Shown piece after piece: positions 11,652 through 23,200 of a stretch of DNA of 64,000 nucleotides. Position 1 is the first letter of the stretch. Every line of letters starts with the position of its first letter. A program made the position numbers and the translations under genes. The notes beneath the pieces were generated by a model that did no database searches, was not told where the DNA came from, and was given only the letters and a program-made list of their open reading frames with translations. The stretch spans positions 20,565,621 through 20,629,620 of the forward strand of contig OY821784.1 of NCBI GenBank assembly GCA_963682175.1, in the 5' to 3' direction. The DNA comes from Triglochin maritima. Taxonomy: Eukaryota; Streptophyta; Magnoliopsida; Alismatales; Juncaginaceae.

Positions 11652-13235
11652 ATGGACAGTCTAGGTGATCAGCCGTCTCCGCCTCGTGCTCCTTTGGAGC
11701 GTGAAGCCGAGTCCTCTCGTAGTGAAGGGGGAGACCAGGTTCCATACACGGATTACCTCGGTCTGCTCCCACCACCGCGTAGACCTCCTCCCCTGACTCA
11801 AGAGGAAGAGGGATTCGGTCAGGAACGAGTTCTTGGTTGAGCACAACCTTTAGCTCGACAGGATAGACCGGTGACTTTGTTGTAGCAGACCCATCCTGTT
11901 CGGGCCGCGCAGCCTTCTTGCATAGTTCTTCCCCCAACTCGCCGGAACAACTGTGAACTGAAACCTCAATATGTGAGCATGCTTCCCACCTTTACTGCAA
12001 ATAAGGTGGTTCCATATATTTTTATACGTGAATTCGAGGAAGTATGCTTCATGTTGAAGCTTCAACAACTTGATGAGGATTCAGTCCGGTTGAGGATGTT
12101 TTCTTTCGCGTTGAAGGATAATGCGAAGAAATTGATGTACAGCCTCCCGGCGAGCTCTATTCGGTCTTGGGATGACTTTGTGATCGTATTTCTGAAGAAA
12201 TTTTTCCCTCAAAGGAAAACTCAATAGATACGGAACCAGATACATCAAATGTATTAGACTGAGACCGAATCTTTTCATGCTTTCTTTGAGAGGTTCAATG
12301 ACATTCTCCAGCAGCGCCCTCATCATTGACTTGAGTTGTGGCAGTTGTGCCATATTATTTATGAGGGCCTCAACTACAACACCTGCACATTGTTGGAGTC
12401 GATGTGTCAGGGTGATTTCCATGTGAAACCCATCAATGAGGCATGGGGATTTTTTGAGTTAATGGCTTAACGTACCTTTGAGTGGAACACCATGAGAGAG
12501 CCATCAGCTACCAGGTCTTCTGGTCGGGCTGGATTATATCAAATTGAGTCAACTATCGCGTCTAAGGCAAAATTGGCTGCTCTCATGCGTAGGATTGAGA
12601 GTTTAGAATTGGACCGAGCTCTTGTAGCTCAGGCCGCTACTCCTGGGTGTAGTAGGTGTGGACTTACGGGCCATGATGACTTGGAATGCGCTTACTCTCG
12701 AAGGGATATTGAGCATGCAAATGTGATGTATCAACAAAGGCCCCGTAAAGACCCGTACAGTCACTCCTACAACCCGGGATGACGTAACCATCCTAACATC
12801 TCTTGGGGGCCTAGTGGGGGTCACGGTCAGAGGTCGCACGCTCGACCTCAACCTCCACATTATCAACCTCAACGCCTATCGGCGACCTACCAACCCCCCA
12901 TCAAAGGTCTCATCACCATAATTACCAACCTACTCAGGCCTCATCGTCGCGTTATTCTAACCCAACTCCACTACCCCAACGGGTTGACCCGAAGGACCCC
13001 ACTCTAGAACAAATCCTTCACGCATTCATGCAGAGCACAAAAACCATGTTTACGGCCAGCAAGCATTCGGTCAAAGCATTTAACGCGAGAAGGGTCAGTT
13101 ACGAGTCAACCTGTAGTAAATCCCAGGGGTCAACCTGCTCATGCTAGGCAGAATGTACGCAATGTTGAAAGTGACCCTTCCCAACATGCTAATGTTGTCC
13201 ATACCTTAAGATCGGGAAGGGTTGTTGACAACAAT
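11652..13235 (+). pseudogene. gag: Ath2 Gag, several in-frame stops
   Basis: From ATG 11652 one frame is followed with stops at 11838 and 12225 and others beyond. Recognisable blocks are FIREFEEVCFMLKLQQL, DNAKKLMYSLPASSIRSWDDF, FLKKFFPQ, and after the stops the linker and the zinc knuckle CSRCGLTGHDDLEC (near 12648). The tail near 13080-13235 is shifted and repetitive. Closest relative in the window is Ath3 gag, which shares the SSIRS-DDF block and the SGRA-YQ-EST linker. Confidence 0.88.
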
Positions 13236-14135
13236 GTGGAAATGCCTGAAGCCAACCATGTTGGTGACTCTCCCGAGGAGGGTCGTAAGTCTTTCAAGGA
13301 ACCTAATTCTGTGACTCCTCCTCATGATAGTTATGTCCCCAAGGCACCATTCCCTCATAGGTTGACTAAAAAGTGTGATGAGCATTGGGACAAAATCGTT
13401 GAGGTACTTAGGCAAGTAAATGTGAACATCCCGTTGTTGGACGGTGTTCAACAAATTCCACCGTATGACAAGTTCCTTCAGGACCTTTGTACGGTTAAGA
13501 GAAGAACAAATGTTCCCAAAAAGGCATTTTTGGCCGCCAATGTGAGCTCGATATTGACACAACCCATGCAAGTCCAATACAAGGACCCAGGTTTTCCAAC
13601 TATCTTTTGCATGATCGGTAATATGACAATTCCTCAAGCTTTATTGGATTTGGGAGTATCTGTGAACCTCCTGCCCTACTCTGTCTATGACAACCTTGGA
13701 ATAGGCGATCTTAAGCCAACAAGGACAACCCTCTAGTTGGCTGACAGATCTGTCAAAATTCCACAAGGGAGTGTGGAGGATGTCCCTATTAAAGTGGGTG
13801 AGTTCGTATTTCCAGTTGATTTCATCATCTTGGATACTGAACCAGTGTCCAACCTAAAAGGACACATTCCAGTGATCCTTGGGAGGCCTTTTCTTGCGAC
13901 ATCTAATGCTTTGATCAATTGTCGTAACGGCTTGATGAGGTTGTCTTTTGGAAACCTCACGACGGATTTCAACATCTTTACTCTTGGTAAGCAACCCGGG
14001 CTCTACGACGATGCTATCGGAGCCAATTTCATTCAGGACACGCATGAGCCCGAGTCATTAGGCATGTTCTACTCACATGGACATATTATTGAGGTGCCTA
14101 ATGACCAGGTTGTGAGTGAAGAGGATCTTGAGTGA
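13236..14135 (+). pseudogene. pol: Ath2 protease region
   Basis: Same frame as gag. It contains VNVNIPLLDGVQQIPPYDKFL, the protease motif LLDLGVSVNLLPYSVY, then a stop (TAG at 13734-13736) immediately before LADRSVKIPQG, FPVDFIILDTE, VILGRPFLATSNALINCRNG and an acidic linker ending at 14135. One stop is the only break between the two halves. Confidence 0.87.
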
Positions 14136-14156
14136 TCTACTTGTGAATCTCTGGAT

Positions 14157-15049
14157 GTGGAGGCACATTTGTGTGCTTGCTCCTCTTACCCCATGGCCCT
14201 TAAGCCACTTAAAAGTAACTCTGAATCCGACAAGGACCCACCTCCGGTCGACCTTAAACCGCTCCCCGATAACTTGAAATACATCTTTTTAGGGGATAAG
14301 GAGACATTGCCACTCATTATTGCTTCTGATCTTGCACAAGCTCAAGAGGTTGCCCTCAAAAAAGTTCTCTTTCAAAACAAAGAGGTTATCGGGTGGTCCT
14401 TGAAGTATATCAATTGAATTAGCCCTGGTATTGTCCAGCATCGGATCCACATGGAAGAGGATTCTAGGCCCCGCCAGTGTCAACCTGCTCATGCTAGGCA
14501 GAATGTACTGAAATAAGTCATCCGAAAGAGGTTCTTAAGTGCTTGGATCGTGGCATAATCTATCCTATCTCTGTTAGTTCATGGGTGAGTCTTGTCCATG
14601 TCATTCCCAAGAAGTCATGCGCGACGGTTGTTGAGAATTAGCATAATGAGCTTATCCCGACACGCCTACAAACTGGCTGGCGAGTTTGCGTGATTATCGC
14701 AAGCTCAATGTGGTAACACGGAAATATCATTTCCCGTTGCAATTCATTGAGTTAATGTGTGATGCATTTGACTTCGCTGTGGGAGCAGTCTTTGGGCAAC
14801 GATTGGACAAATTGCCTCATGTGATCTACTATGTCAGTACATCACTCAATGTTGCCAAATTGAACTACACTGTCACCGAGAAGGAATTCTTAGTGATCAT
14901 ATTCTCTATTCTGATCACACAACCATCAAGCACCTTATGGCAAAGAAAGATGCAAAATCGCGACTCTTGAGATGTATCTTGTTGTTACAAGAATTCGATC
15001 TCGAGACTCGGGACAAAAATGGTGTGAAAATGTTGTAGCAGACCATCTG
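14157..15049 (+). pseudogene. pol: Ath2 RT/RNase H remnant with the RT core deleted
   Basis: The pre-RT region (LKPLPDNLKYIFLGDKETLPLIIASDL) and the RT start are followed by a 30-bp copy of gag sequence at 14479-14508, then DYRKLNVVTRKYHFPLQFI. At about 14745 this jumps directly to the RNase H start ([17 protein letters not shown]). The palm with LDGYSGY, the FMDD box and the connection domain is missing. RNase H retains [25 protein letters not shown]. Confidence 0.87.
14479..14508 (+). repeat. 30-bp templated duplication of 13129-13158
   Basis: An exact 30-bp copy of the segment at 13129-13158 in gag sits inside pol, where unrelated RT sequence is expected. This looks like filler DNA from double-strand-break repair. 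Confidence 0.85.
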
Positions 15050-16330
15050 TTTCGTCTAGAGACGACCAACCCACAGGACCAAATTATTAATGACAAATTT
15101 CCTGACGAACAGTTGTTCATGATCGAAGATAACCCTTGGTTTGCCGACATCGTGAACTACCTCGTGACCGAGCAACTTCCTATGGGTTGGTAAAAATCTG
15201 ACAAAGCTAATGTAGATCTTATGTCAGATTCTTTCATTGGGACGACCCCTCCCTACTCAAATACTGCTCTGACCAAGTTTTCAGGCGGTGCATCCCAGAT
15301 AACGAGTTCCAAAGTGTGCTCCATTTCTGCCACTCTGAGGAATGTGTAGGACACTTTGGATCGAAGAAAACTGCCACCAAGGTGCTCCAATCTGGATTCT
15401 ACTGGCCTTTTCTTTTCAAAGATGCTTACGACTTTTGTTAGCAATGTGATAGGTACCAGCGCCTTGGCAGGATTAGTCGACGTGACATGATGCCTTTGCA
15501 AAATGTCCTTGTTGTAGACATCTTTGATGTGTGGGGGCATCGACTTTATGGGTCCCTTCCCGAACTCGTTCGGGAATGTTTACATTCTAGTGGTCGTTGA
15601 CTATGTGTCTAAGTGGGTTGAGGCTATACCCACAAAGACCAATGACAACAAGGTGGTCACCAAATTCTTAAGGGAGATTTTTGCGCGATTTGGTACAATT
15701 CGTACCATCATCACTTATGTAATCGCTCCTTTGAAGCACTTATTAAAGCAAATCCTTGAGAAGACGGGTAATTCCTCGAGGAAGGATTGGTCAACTAAGT
15801 TGAATGACGCCTTGTGGGCCTTCAGCACCACGTACAAGACCAATTTAGCTATGTCCCCATATCGGGTAGTGTACGACAAGGCTTTCCACCTTCCCGTCGA
15901 GCTTGAGCATCGTGCTTTCTGGGAGATCAAGAACCTGAATATAGATCTTCATCAAGCAGGGGTGCAGCGTAAAGTCGACATTATGGAGTTGGAGATCTAC
16001 GCAATGATGCGTATGAAAATGCCAAAATTCATAAGACCCGAGCCAAGTTGTTTCACGATCGCATGATTATGTGAAAGGTGTTTACGACCGGGCAGAAGGT
16101 GTTACTCTACATTCTCGGCTTCATCTGTTTGTGGGTAAGCTCCGCACTCGCTGGTCTGGCCCTTTTATTGTCCAAACATTGTTTCCTCATGGAGCGCTTG
16201 ATATCCTGAAGCCAGGGAATGGGGATGTATTCAAACTTTATGGATAACACCTCAAACCCTACTTGGAAGGGGCACCAGCTGAAGTCGAGGTCATGTTCCT
16301 TCATGAACTTCTCTTGCACACAACCATTCA
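15050..16330 (+). pseudogene. pol: Ath2 integrase remnant
   Basis: A pre-integrase linker ([19 protein letters not shown]) ends in a stop near 15191, followed by a zinc-binding region in shifted frames near 15300-15500. From 15524 an open frame carries [34 protein letters not shown] and the first Asp. The segment holding the second Asp (SDRG) and the start of the Glu block is lost at about 15720. The C-terminal part ([48 protein letters not shown]) remains, and degraded C-terminal domain sequence runs to 16330. Confidence 0.85.
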
Positions 16331-16371
16331 TGTTCCTGCATGAATGGTTGAGCTTTCATGTCTGTATAAAG

Positions 16372-16373
<2 letters not shown>

Positions 16374-16405
<32 letters not shown>
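16374..16405. repeat. (AT)n microsatellite
   Basis: About 16 uninterrupted AT units in the Ath2 3' untranslated region. Confidence 0.95.
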
Positions 16406-16410
<5 letters not shown>

Positions 16411-16678
16411 TGAGAAATAGAAAAGAAAAAAAAGAAGAGGAAGACTCCTTCAGTGAGCATCGATTGTTATGGCTCCAACCCTTGAGTATTCGGGCCCTAT
16501 TTCTTTCACGTATTTGTATCCCTTCTTTAGTATCTCACAGGTTTTAAGGAATTCAGGTTTGTGTCCATCAACATAACCATGAACTTCTCTTTGTACTTCA
16601 CGTTGGTGAGATCTCTTCTTTTTCATGCATAAATCCATGTAGTATTTTGCCCACATTCATTGAGGACAATGCATGACA

Positions 16679-16691
16679 TAGGTGTGGGGGG
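16679..16691 (+). other. Internal PPT-like tract of Ath2
   Basis: TAGGTGTGGGGGG matches the true PPT (TAGGTGTGGGGG at 17935-17946), about 1.26 kb downstream. The same duplication occurs in Ath3 and Ath4. Confidence 0.7.
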
Positions 16692-17798
16692 TGTTTTACG
16701 TGTGTACATAGTCGAGTTTTTTCCTTTGATTTTGTTTTCTTTTGTGTGTATTGATAGGGTCATGTTAGTGTGCTACATTTAATATCAATATATCTGCTTG
16801 CCATGATCCTTGGGTGACTTGTCTTCTTTTGCTTACCTAGCGCTTTAAATTTTCACATTTCTTTCAAAATCTTCATGTGTTTGCGAAAGAAATTGTTTTG
16901 TGGGTTTTGTGTGTGTTTGACATGTGCAAAACCATTGAGAGGCAAAGTAAAAAGAAAGCTCCCAAAATTGTCTTGAACTTAATGCATTAAGATATATAGT
17001 TCAGTGGCTTTAGGACTTATCTAGTCGTTAGGATGCACCCCAGTTTTCCCTCGGGGGCGAGTAATCATTGGGTTTCAGTACTCAAACAATTAAAGAAGTC
17101 CACCGCGAACCTAGTGAGTCAATAATTCGTGTATGTTTATTTAGGGAAGGTTGTTGTAGTCAAGGACCATTTAAATCTTGTTGTGAGACATTAAGTGTAG
17201 GGGTTTTGGTTCATGTGTAGATAACAAATAAGTGAGTAGGTGTTCTCTCTTCTCGCATGGCTCCTATCACTTGGGAAATTAGGTCTGAGGGGACTTTGTG
17301 CGTGGTGCTTTCGAGTCATCTGACTTGGGATGCACAGACCGAACTGTCGTGTAACGGGTGGTAGGGATTGCCCTATGTGGAGATTTGGGGAGAGGTGTAC
17401 GTGATAGTGTAAGTCCTCATAGGCAATGATGCACGAAAAATGACCCTGGGAGAATGAAACTCCAAATAGTAAGAAAAAGAAGAAAAATAAATTAGAAAAG
17501 AAACAAAAAGAAAAAAATTGGTAATGCAAATAAGAACCTTAATGGACTTTACACTTTGTATCACTTGAGGATGTTGAGGTTGTCCATGTCTTTTACTTAA
17601 GTCATTATTTAACTTCAACGAATGGTTCATTAGGCTAAGTGTGTGGACTAATACCTATATAGAGTCGGCCCGCAGGATTACCACGTTCAATGATCGATAA
17701 AAATGACTCCATCGAGTCGAGTTTCTAGATTGAATAATGCATCTATGTTCGGATTTTGTGGGTATATCTGTTGAAAACCCTCAAGACACAACACTCCT

Positions 17799-17853
17799 CC
17801 TCCTTGGCGACAAAGAGGTTTAACGGTTTGTTGCACGTGCTAAGTGCAACTGT
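17799..17853 (+). other. Conserved double hairpin upstream of Ath2 3' LTR
   Basis: Hairpin 1 is 17799-17818: CCTCCTTG, loop GCGA, CAAAGAGG (one mismatch). Hairpin 2 is 17823-17853: ACGG + TTGCAC, loop, GTGCAA + CTGT, with one G-U pair. Both recur in Ath3 and Ath4 about 100 nt before the 3' LTR. Confidence 0.75.
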
Positions 17854-17935
17854 GATTCCTACGAAAGTGAGTTAGGATTTCTTGTTTTTCGTATGCTTTT
17901 CTCTTTCTTTGTTTTGCTCGGGACTAGCAAAAGAT

Positions 17936-17946
17936 AGGTGTGGGGG
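17936..17946 (+). other. Polypurine tract of Ath2
   Basis: AGGTGTGGGGG followed by TATT and then the LTR. In LTR elements the purine-rich tract next to the 3' LTR primes plus-strand synthesis. Confidence 0.7.
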
Positions 17947-18308
17947 TATTTGATTGACATCATTTCATTCTTTCATTTGTATCTTATATCAATTATCTTT
18001 CACCTAAACAATGCTACATAACGAGTTTTATGTTTGAATTTCAGAAATAAATTGGTTTGAAGAGAAGAGGCATAAAAGGACATAAAAGTAGGAAAAATGA
18101 CTAAGTTGAGAGACTCGAGGACTAAGATGCAAGATTGAAGGACCTGAATGTAAGATCGAAGGACCAATGAGTAAACAATATTACTCCACACCATCATGGA
18201 TAGTATTTTGGAAATTCTATTCGGGTCCGAGCTCCAACAAGTGAAGTAGATGCATCAAAGACGTCTAGAAAAGCTCACACGAAACAAAAACCTGATGCAA
18301 ACCCCTTA

Positions 18309-18347
18309 GACCGCCAATTAGCGGTCAAGGACCGCTGATTGGCGGTC
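18309..18347 (+). repeat. Paired palindromes in the Ath2 3' LTR
   Basis: GACCGCCAATTAGCGGTC (18309-18326) and GACCGCTGATTGGCGGTC (18330-18347) with a 3-nt spacer, 358 bp from the LTR start and 159 bp (start to start) before the TATA box. Confidence 0.88.
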
Positions 18348-18432
18348 CGGGTTGGTCCGGATCCGCTAAGATTCCTGTGGGGTGTGTATTAGAGTGTATT
18401 TAGTCTATTTCTGGTATATGTTTAGTCCCATA

Positions 18433-18475
18433 CCGGGGGATTGTCCCGGATTACTTTTTTCTATGGCTATAAATA
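18433..18475 (+). promoter_or_regulatory. U3 inverted repeat and TATA box of Ath2 LTR
   Basis: CCGGG-GGATTGT-CCCGG (18433-18449) lies 18 bp before TATAAATA (18468-18475). Ath3 and Ath4 LTRs keep both elements with the same 18-bp gap. Confidence 0.7.
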
Positions 18476-19470
18476 GAACTCTCCGTCCTCTCTTATATCC
18501 CATCTCTCTGTTGGTGGCCAACCTCTCTACTAGGAGTAAAAGCCTTGAAGCAAAAACCATGTTGGAGAGAAGCTACTTGTAATTGAGTGAGTAATAACAG
18601 ATGTTTTGTTAAGTTTTCTTCATATTGTTTTGTCTTTTCAATTCTTGCATACTTAGTTAACTTGTTGCTTTAGTCTTCTTATAAGTAGTTTAAGCATATT
18701 TTCTTTCCTTAGTATAAATATTAGTTTAAATATGTGTGAGTAGTTCCGCCCCCTTTGGGGGTGGAGTAAATGTGTATATATGTTGTGTAGATGGTATGAA
18801 TGCTAGACATTGTTGTTTGTAAGAAATGTTAGTATGCTTGCTTGAATAAATAAGAACTTTTACTTGATGGTTTCTTCCATAATGTTTAGGTACATTCCAT
18901 GCTTGTTAATGTTCTTAATAACAAACTTGTCATGCTCATATTAATCACCTTGGTTAGTGCTTTAAATGATAGGTCTTGCCATTAAGTACTTCTTATACAT
19001 TAACAAACACTAACCACACTTGATCTTATTGTATGCATTCATCACTTCTTATTTCATGTGTACACCCACTCAACCCCTTAGCCTGATTTCTATCTTCTTT
19101 TATTAGTGGCTTAGTTTTAGTTCGTTTTGTGCTTTCATTTCCTTCCTTGTTGGTACTAGTTTAGTGTAGTTTGGTTTAATAAATCTTTCTCTCCTTTATT
19201 TCCCACTCGCCTTCGAACAAACTTAAGTTAACACACCTCCATGTGGATCGACCCGTATTTGCCACCCGTTATATTTTAAAACATTCAATCAGTACACAAC
19301 GTATCAACAAACCCTAACTCTAACTCCTAACTCCACGTGATCTGGAAATCGTGCTACTCCTCATCATTCGTGCTATCCCATTGGCAACGAATAACGTCTT
19401 TGATGGTAGCCACTATATATTTCGGCATCGTTTTTTCTTTCGCGAAGATTCTGCGGTTCCGTTCAAGCCA

Positions 19471-19752
19471 TCACTCATGTATCATGGCATTAAAGGGCCA
19501 TCTCCTCACCACATTTCCAAGCCAGCTACCACGCGCGTGTGAGATTCGTATCGCTTCACCTTCTAAAGATCGTGCGTGTTGATGGCTGAGCTTCAGTAGA
19601 TGTAGAAGGGCTGCCCAAACCTGCTTTATGAACATGCACCCCAAGAAGAGGTGCTCCATGTCTTCCTCGTCCCTCTCAAAAAGGCTGCAAACTGGGTTGT
19701 GCTTTGCTCCTCTTTGATTCATAAGTTTCTTGGTGAGTAAGCGGCCCCTCAA
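19471..19752 (-). pseudogene. LINE-A ORF2 C-terminal zinc-binding (zf-RVT) domain
   Basis: The 93-codon frame has the plant LINE zf-RVT signature: KKLMNQRGAKHNPVCSLFERDEEDMEHLFLGC. One Cys of the usual CX2C pair is Phe here (CSLF instead of CxxC). It then continues into the C-terminal tail ending NAMIHE. This domain follows RT in plant L1 elements and in copies inserted elsewhere. Upstream sequence is out of frame. Confidence 0.85.
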
Positions 19753-19969
19753 AGCCCTTCATGCCATGAGTGCATGCTTGGGAAAGGCGTGTTTGTGCCA
19801 CACCTTACCAGCCCATGCAACCTTGTTTCCTTGTGGCATTACCCATTTCCACACTTCTCTTATACCAAGCACGATGCCCTTGCCATCTATCCTCTTTGGA
19901 TGGTCCGTGCCTCCATCGATTCGTGTGTTTACTATCCACAAGTGGACTTCCTCCACCATGGTGGATCTT

Positions 19970-19993
19970 GGGGGGGGGGGGGGGGGGGGGGGG
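19970..19993. repeat. Poly(G) run of 24 in LINE-A
   Basis: A homopolymer of 24 G (poly-C on the LINE sense strand) between RT and zf-RVT. The same site holds 18, 10 and 14 G in LINE-B, -C and -D. Confidence 0.92.
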
Positions 19994-20204
19994 TAGCATC
20001 CATGTTGCTTCTCTGATAAAATATGAGACTTTCTTGTTCCAACGCACTCCCAACTCATAATGTAACCGTTCCCCTCAACTTTCACATTGAAATGGCTCTC
20101 CACACCAAGGATATTGGAAGAACCGGATCTATTCGCCATTGCCCACCTCCGATTGGATGTGCCGTCTCGTTATGTCTCGGACTCTAAGGATGTTGGAAGA
20201 ACCG

Positions 20205-23200
20205 TTCCCCCTCCATCTCTCCCCTCTCTCCTTCTCTTTCCTTCTCTCTCCACTTATCATTCTCCCTCCCTCCTCTTTGTTCTTCTTCACTCTCTCTTAT
20301 TGTCCCACTCTCTCTCCTTCTCACTCCTCTCTCAGATTCTCTCTTCCCTTATGTCTCTTCTCTCCTTATCCTTCAATCGCCATCTACAATCTCCTTCCCT
20401 CTCTCTCCTCCTCTACTTCAATCCCCCTACTTCTCTTTTCCCATTTTCCTTCTCCTTCTCTCTCTCTTCTTCTTGTGCCTCTCTCTCTCTCTTGTTTACG
20501 TTCTCCTTCTCCTCATGATACTCTATCTATCTCCTTCTCCTTCCGATCTCCGCTCTTTCTCTCTCTCTCCGTCTCCTTCTCTCTCTCTCTCCCCCCTCTC
20601 ACACACATTGTCGTTCTCTCTCTCTCCTTGTCTTCTCTCCACTCTCCCCTTATCCTTCTCTCTTTGTGTCCTCATTCTTCTCTCTGTCGTTCCCTTCTCT
20701 CTCTCCTTGTCGTCTCTCTTGTTCTCCTTCTTCTTCTATCTCCTTCTTCTCCCTCCTCTTCCTCCATTCTCTCTCCTTCTGCTTTGCATGTCCTTTTCTC
20801 TCCTCCTCCCTTTACTTTTCCACTTCGTCACGTTCACTATCTCTCACTCCTCCCGTTCTCCTCCTTATCTCTCTCCTCTCTCTTTGTCTCTCCATCTCTC
20901 TCTTTCCCCTTCTCCTCCTTTCTTGTTCTCCTTGTCTCATTCTCTCTCTCCTCTTTTCCCTCCTCCTTCTCAATATTTCTCTCCCTTCTTACCTTCTACC
21001 TCTACTTCTGCTTCTCTATATTTCTATCTCTTCTTACCTTCTACCTCTACTTCTCCTTCTCCCCCTCTATTTCCTACTCTCCTTCTCTCTCCCCTTCTAC
21101 CTCCTTCTGCTTCTCTATATTTCTCTCTCTTCTTTCATTCTACCTCTACTTCTCATTCTCCCACTGTATTTCCTACGCTCCTTCTCCTTCCCTTCCAGTC
21201 TCCTCTCTCTCTGTCTCCTTCTCCTTGTCTTTCTCCATGTAGCTCACTTATTGAATCTGTCTCCCCTTCTCTCTCTTTCTCCCACTCCCTTTCCTCCCTC
21301 TTTCTACTTCTTCTTCTCTCTCCTTCTCTTTCTCCCTCTCCTTTTCTTTACTCCACAGTCTCCCTCTCTTTCCTCTCTCTTCTTCTCGTTCTAATTCACT
21401 TTGTCTCCTTCTCCGTTTCACTTACTCCTAATCTCTCTCCTTCTCCATCTCCCTCTCCATCCTTCTCTATTGTTCTCTCTACCTCTCCTTCTCCATCGCT
21501 CCTCTCTCCCTCCCCGTGCCCTTCTCACTCTCTCCCCCTCTATCCACCTCTCCTCACTCTTCTTCTCCTTCTAGCACTCTGTCTCCATCTCCTTCTCTCT
21601 TCTTCTTCCCACAACGTCTCTTCTTGTTTCCCCCATTTCCTTCCCTCTCCCTCCTTCTCTATTGTTCTCTCTACCTCTCCTTCTCTTTCTCCATCTCTCC
21701 TCTCTCCCTCTTCTTGCCCTTCTCACTCTCTCCCCCTCTGTCCACCTCTCCTCACTGTCCTTCTCCTTCTAGCTTCGTGTCTCCATCTCCTTCTCTCTTC
21801 TTCTTCCCTCAACGTCCCTTCTTGTTTCCCCCATTTTCTTCCCTCTCGTCTTACACTCTCCATCTCTGTCTCTCCCCTTCTCCCTCCCTCTCTCTCCTTC
21901 TCCTACTCTCTCTATCCTCTCTCTCAACTCTCTCCCCTCTCTCCCTCTCCTTCCCTTTCCCCCTCCTATGTCTATCTCTCCTCCTTTTTTCCCCGCCTCC
22001 CTCCTTTTCCTTCACTCCCCCTCTATGTCCTTGTCCTTCCCATCTCTTTCCTTATCTCCCCTTCTCCTTCTCCATCTCTCTATGATTCTTCACTCTTTGT
22101 AACCCTCTGCATCTCATTCTCCTTCTCTGTATCACTCCCTTTCTTTCTCCTTCTCTACCATTCTCCATCTCCTTCTCTCCCTGTTTCTCCTTTAGTCCTT
22201 CGTTTTAGTACTCTTTCTCTCCTTCTTCTTTCCTACTTCTCTCTCCCTCTCTCTCTCCTTCTCCCCCTCCCTCCTCCTTCTCTTTCTCTCTCTCTCCATA
22301 TCTTGTCTCTCTTCTTCACTATCTCTCCTTATCCTATTATTTCTACTTCTCCTTGTCACCATATGTTTCCTTCTCTTTATCACTCTCACCCTCCATTTCA
22401 TTCTCCTTCTCTCTCTTCCCTCTATCCTCCATCTCTCTTTTCTCATTCTCTCCTTCTCTCTCTCCTTCTCCCTCCTTCTCCTTCTCTATATTTCTCTCTC
22501 TTCTTACCTTCTACCTCTACTTCTCCTCTATAATTCTCTATCTTCTTACCTTCTACCTCTACTTCTCCTTCTCCCTCTATCTTTCCTACTGTCATTCTCT
22601 CTTTCTCTCTCTCCCCTCTCTGTCGTTCTCCTTCTCTATATTTCTCTATCTTCTTACCTTGTACCTCTACTTCTCCTTCTCCCACTCTCTTTCCTACTCT
22701 CCTACTCCTTCCCTTCCAGTCTCCTCTTCCTTTCCACTCTCTCTCTATCCTTCTCCTTGTCATTCTTCATCTAGCTCAATTACGGAATCACTCTCCCCTT
22801 CTCTCACTCTTTCTCCCTCTCCCTTTCTACTCCTTCTTCTCTCCTTCTCTTTCTGCCTCTCCTTTTCTTTACTCCACAATCTCCCTCTCTCTTCTTCTCG
22901 GTATAATCCACTCTCTCTCCTTCTCCATTTCACTCACTCGTAATCTCTCTCCTTCACCAATTCTCCGTCTCCCTCACCCTCCTTCTCTATTGCTGTCTCT
23001 ACCTCTCCTTCTCCATCTGTCCTCTCTCCCTCTCCTTGCACTTCTCACTTTCTCCCCCTCTGTCAACCTCACCTTACTCTCCTTCTCCTTCTTGTCTCCA
23101 TCTCCTTCTCTCTTCTTCTTCCCTCTCCGTCTCTACTTGTTTCCCCCAATTCCTTCCCTCTCGTCCTACACTCTTCATCTTTGTCTCTCCCCTTCTCCCA

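Larger units (their letters stand above)
16331..17950 (+). other. Ath2 3' untranslated region
   Basis: About 1.6 kb without a gene. It aligns closely with 59490-60815 of Ath4 and with 36620-35122 (reverse) of Ath3. It contains an (AT)n run, an internal G tract at 16679-16691, a double hairpin at 17799-17853 and the PPT before the LTR. It has no ORF3 or ORF3 remnant. Confidence 0.85.
10832..19291 (+). mobile_element. Ath2: Athila-like retrotransposon, part right of the Ath1 insertion
   Basis: Together with 1-904 this forms one plus-strand element: 5' LTR, PBS, leader, gag, protease, RT remnant, integrase remnant, 3' untranslated region, PPT and 3' LTR. It has no ORF3. It is heavily decayed: in-frame stops in gag, a deletion of the RT catalytic core, and a truncated integrase. 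It appears to have inserted in LINE-A, whose remains follow at 19292. Confidence 0.9.
17951..19291 (+). repeat. 3' LTR of Ath2
   Basis: 1,341 bp, beginning TGATTGACATC and ending TTCAATCA. It is homologous to 1-578 and, more distantly, to the Ath3 and Ath4 LTRs. It contains palindromes at 18309-18347, an inverted repeat at 18433-18449 and a TATA box at 18468-18475. The 5 bp after it are GTACA; the matching left flank is outside the window. Confidence 0.92.
19292..20204 (-). mobile_element. LINE-A: 5'-truncated L1-type LINE piece
   Basis: Minus-strand LINE sequence homologous to 24180-25010 of LINE-B. Its 3' part appears to have been cut off by insertion of Ath2 at 19291/19292. At 20204 it passes abruptly into polypyrimidine block CT-I. 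A short duplication of a GGATATTGGAAGAACCG-like segment marks this junction (near 20109-20125 and 20188-20204). Confidence 0.8.

Noticed and set aside
19310..19334. Telomere-like AAACCCTAA and CTAACTC segments at the start of LINE-A
   Set aside because: Only one unit resembles the plant telomere repeat and the rest is degenerate. It aligns roughly with the LINE 3' region.
20473..22533. A 686-codon plus-strand ORF (and others at 20139, 29610, 46379, 46906) rich in Ser, Leu and Pro
   Set aside because: They lie wholly or largely in polypyrimidine DNA, where stop codons cannot occur because all need a purine. Several frames are open at once, and there is no domain or codon bias. Compositional artefacts.
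22192..22763. Arg/Glu/Lys-rich minus-strand ORFs in the CT blocks (also near 29664-30273, 41303-41918, 46948-47598)
   Set aside because: These are the reverse complement of CT-rich repeat and reflect polypurine composition only.
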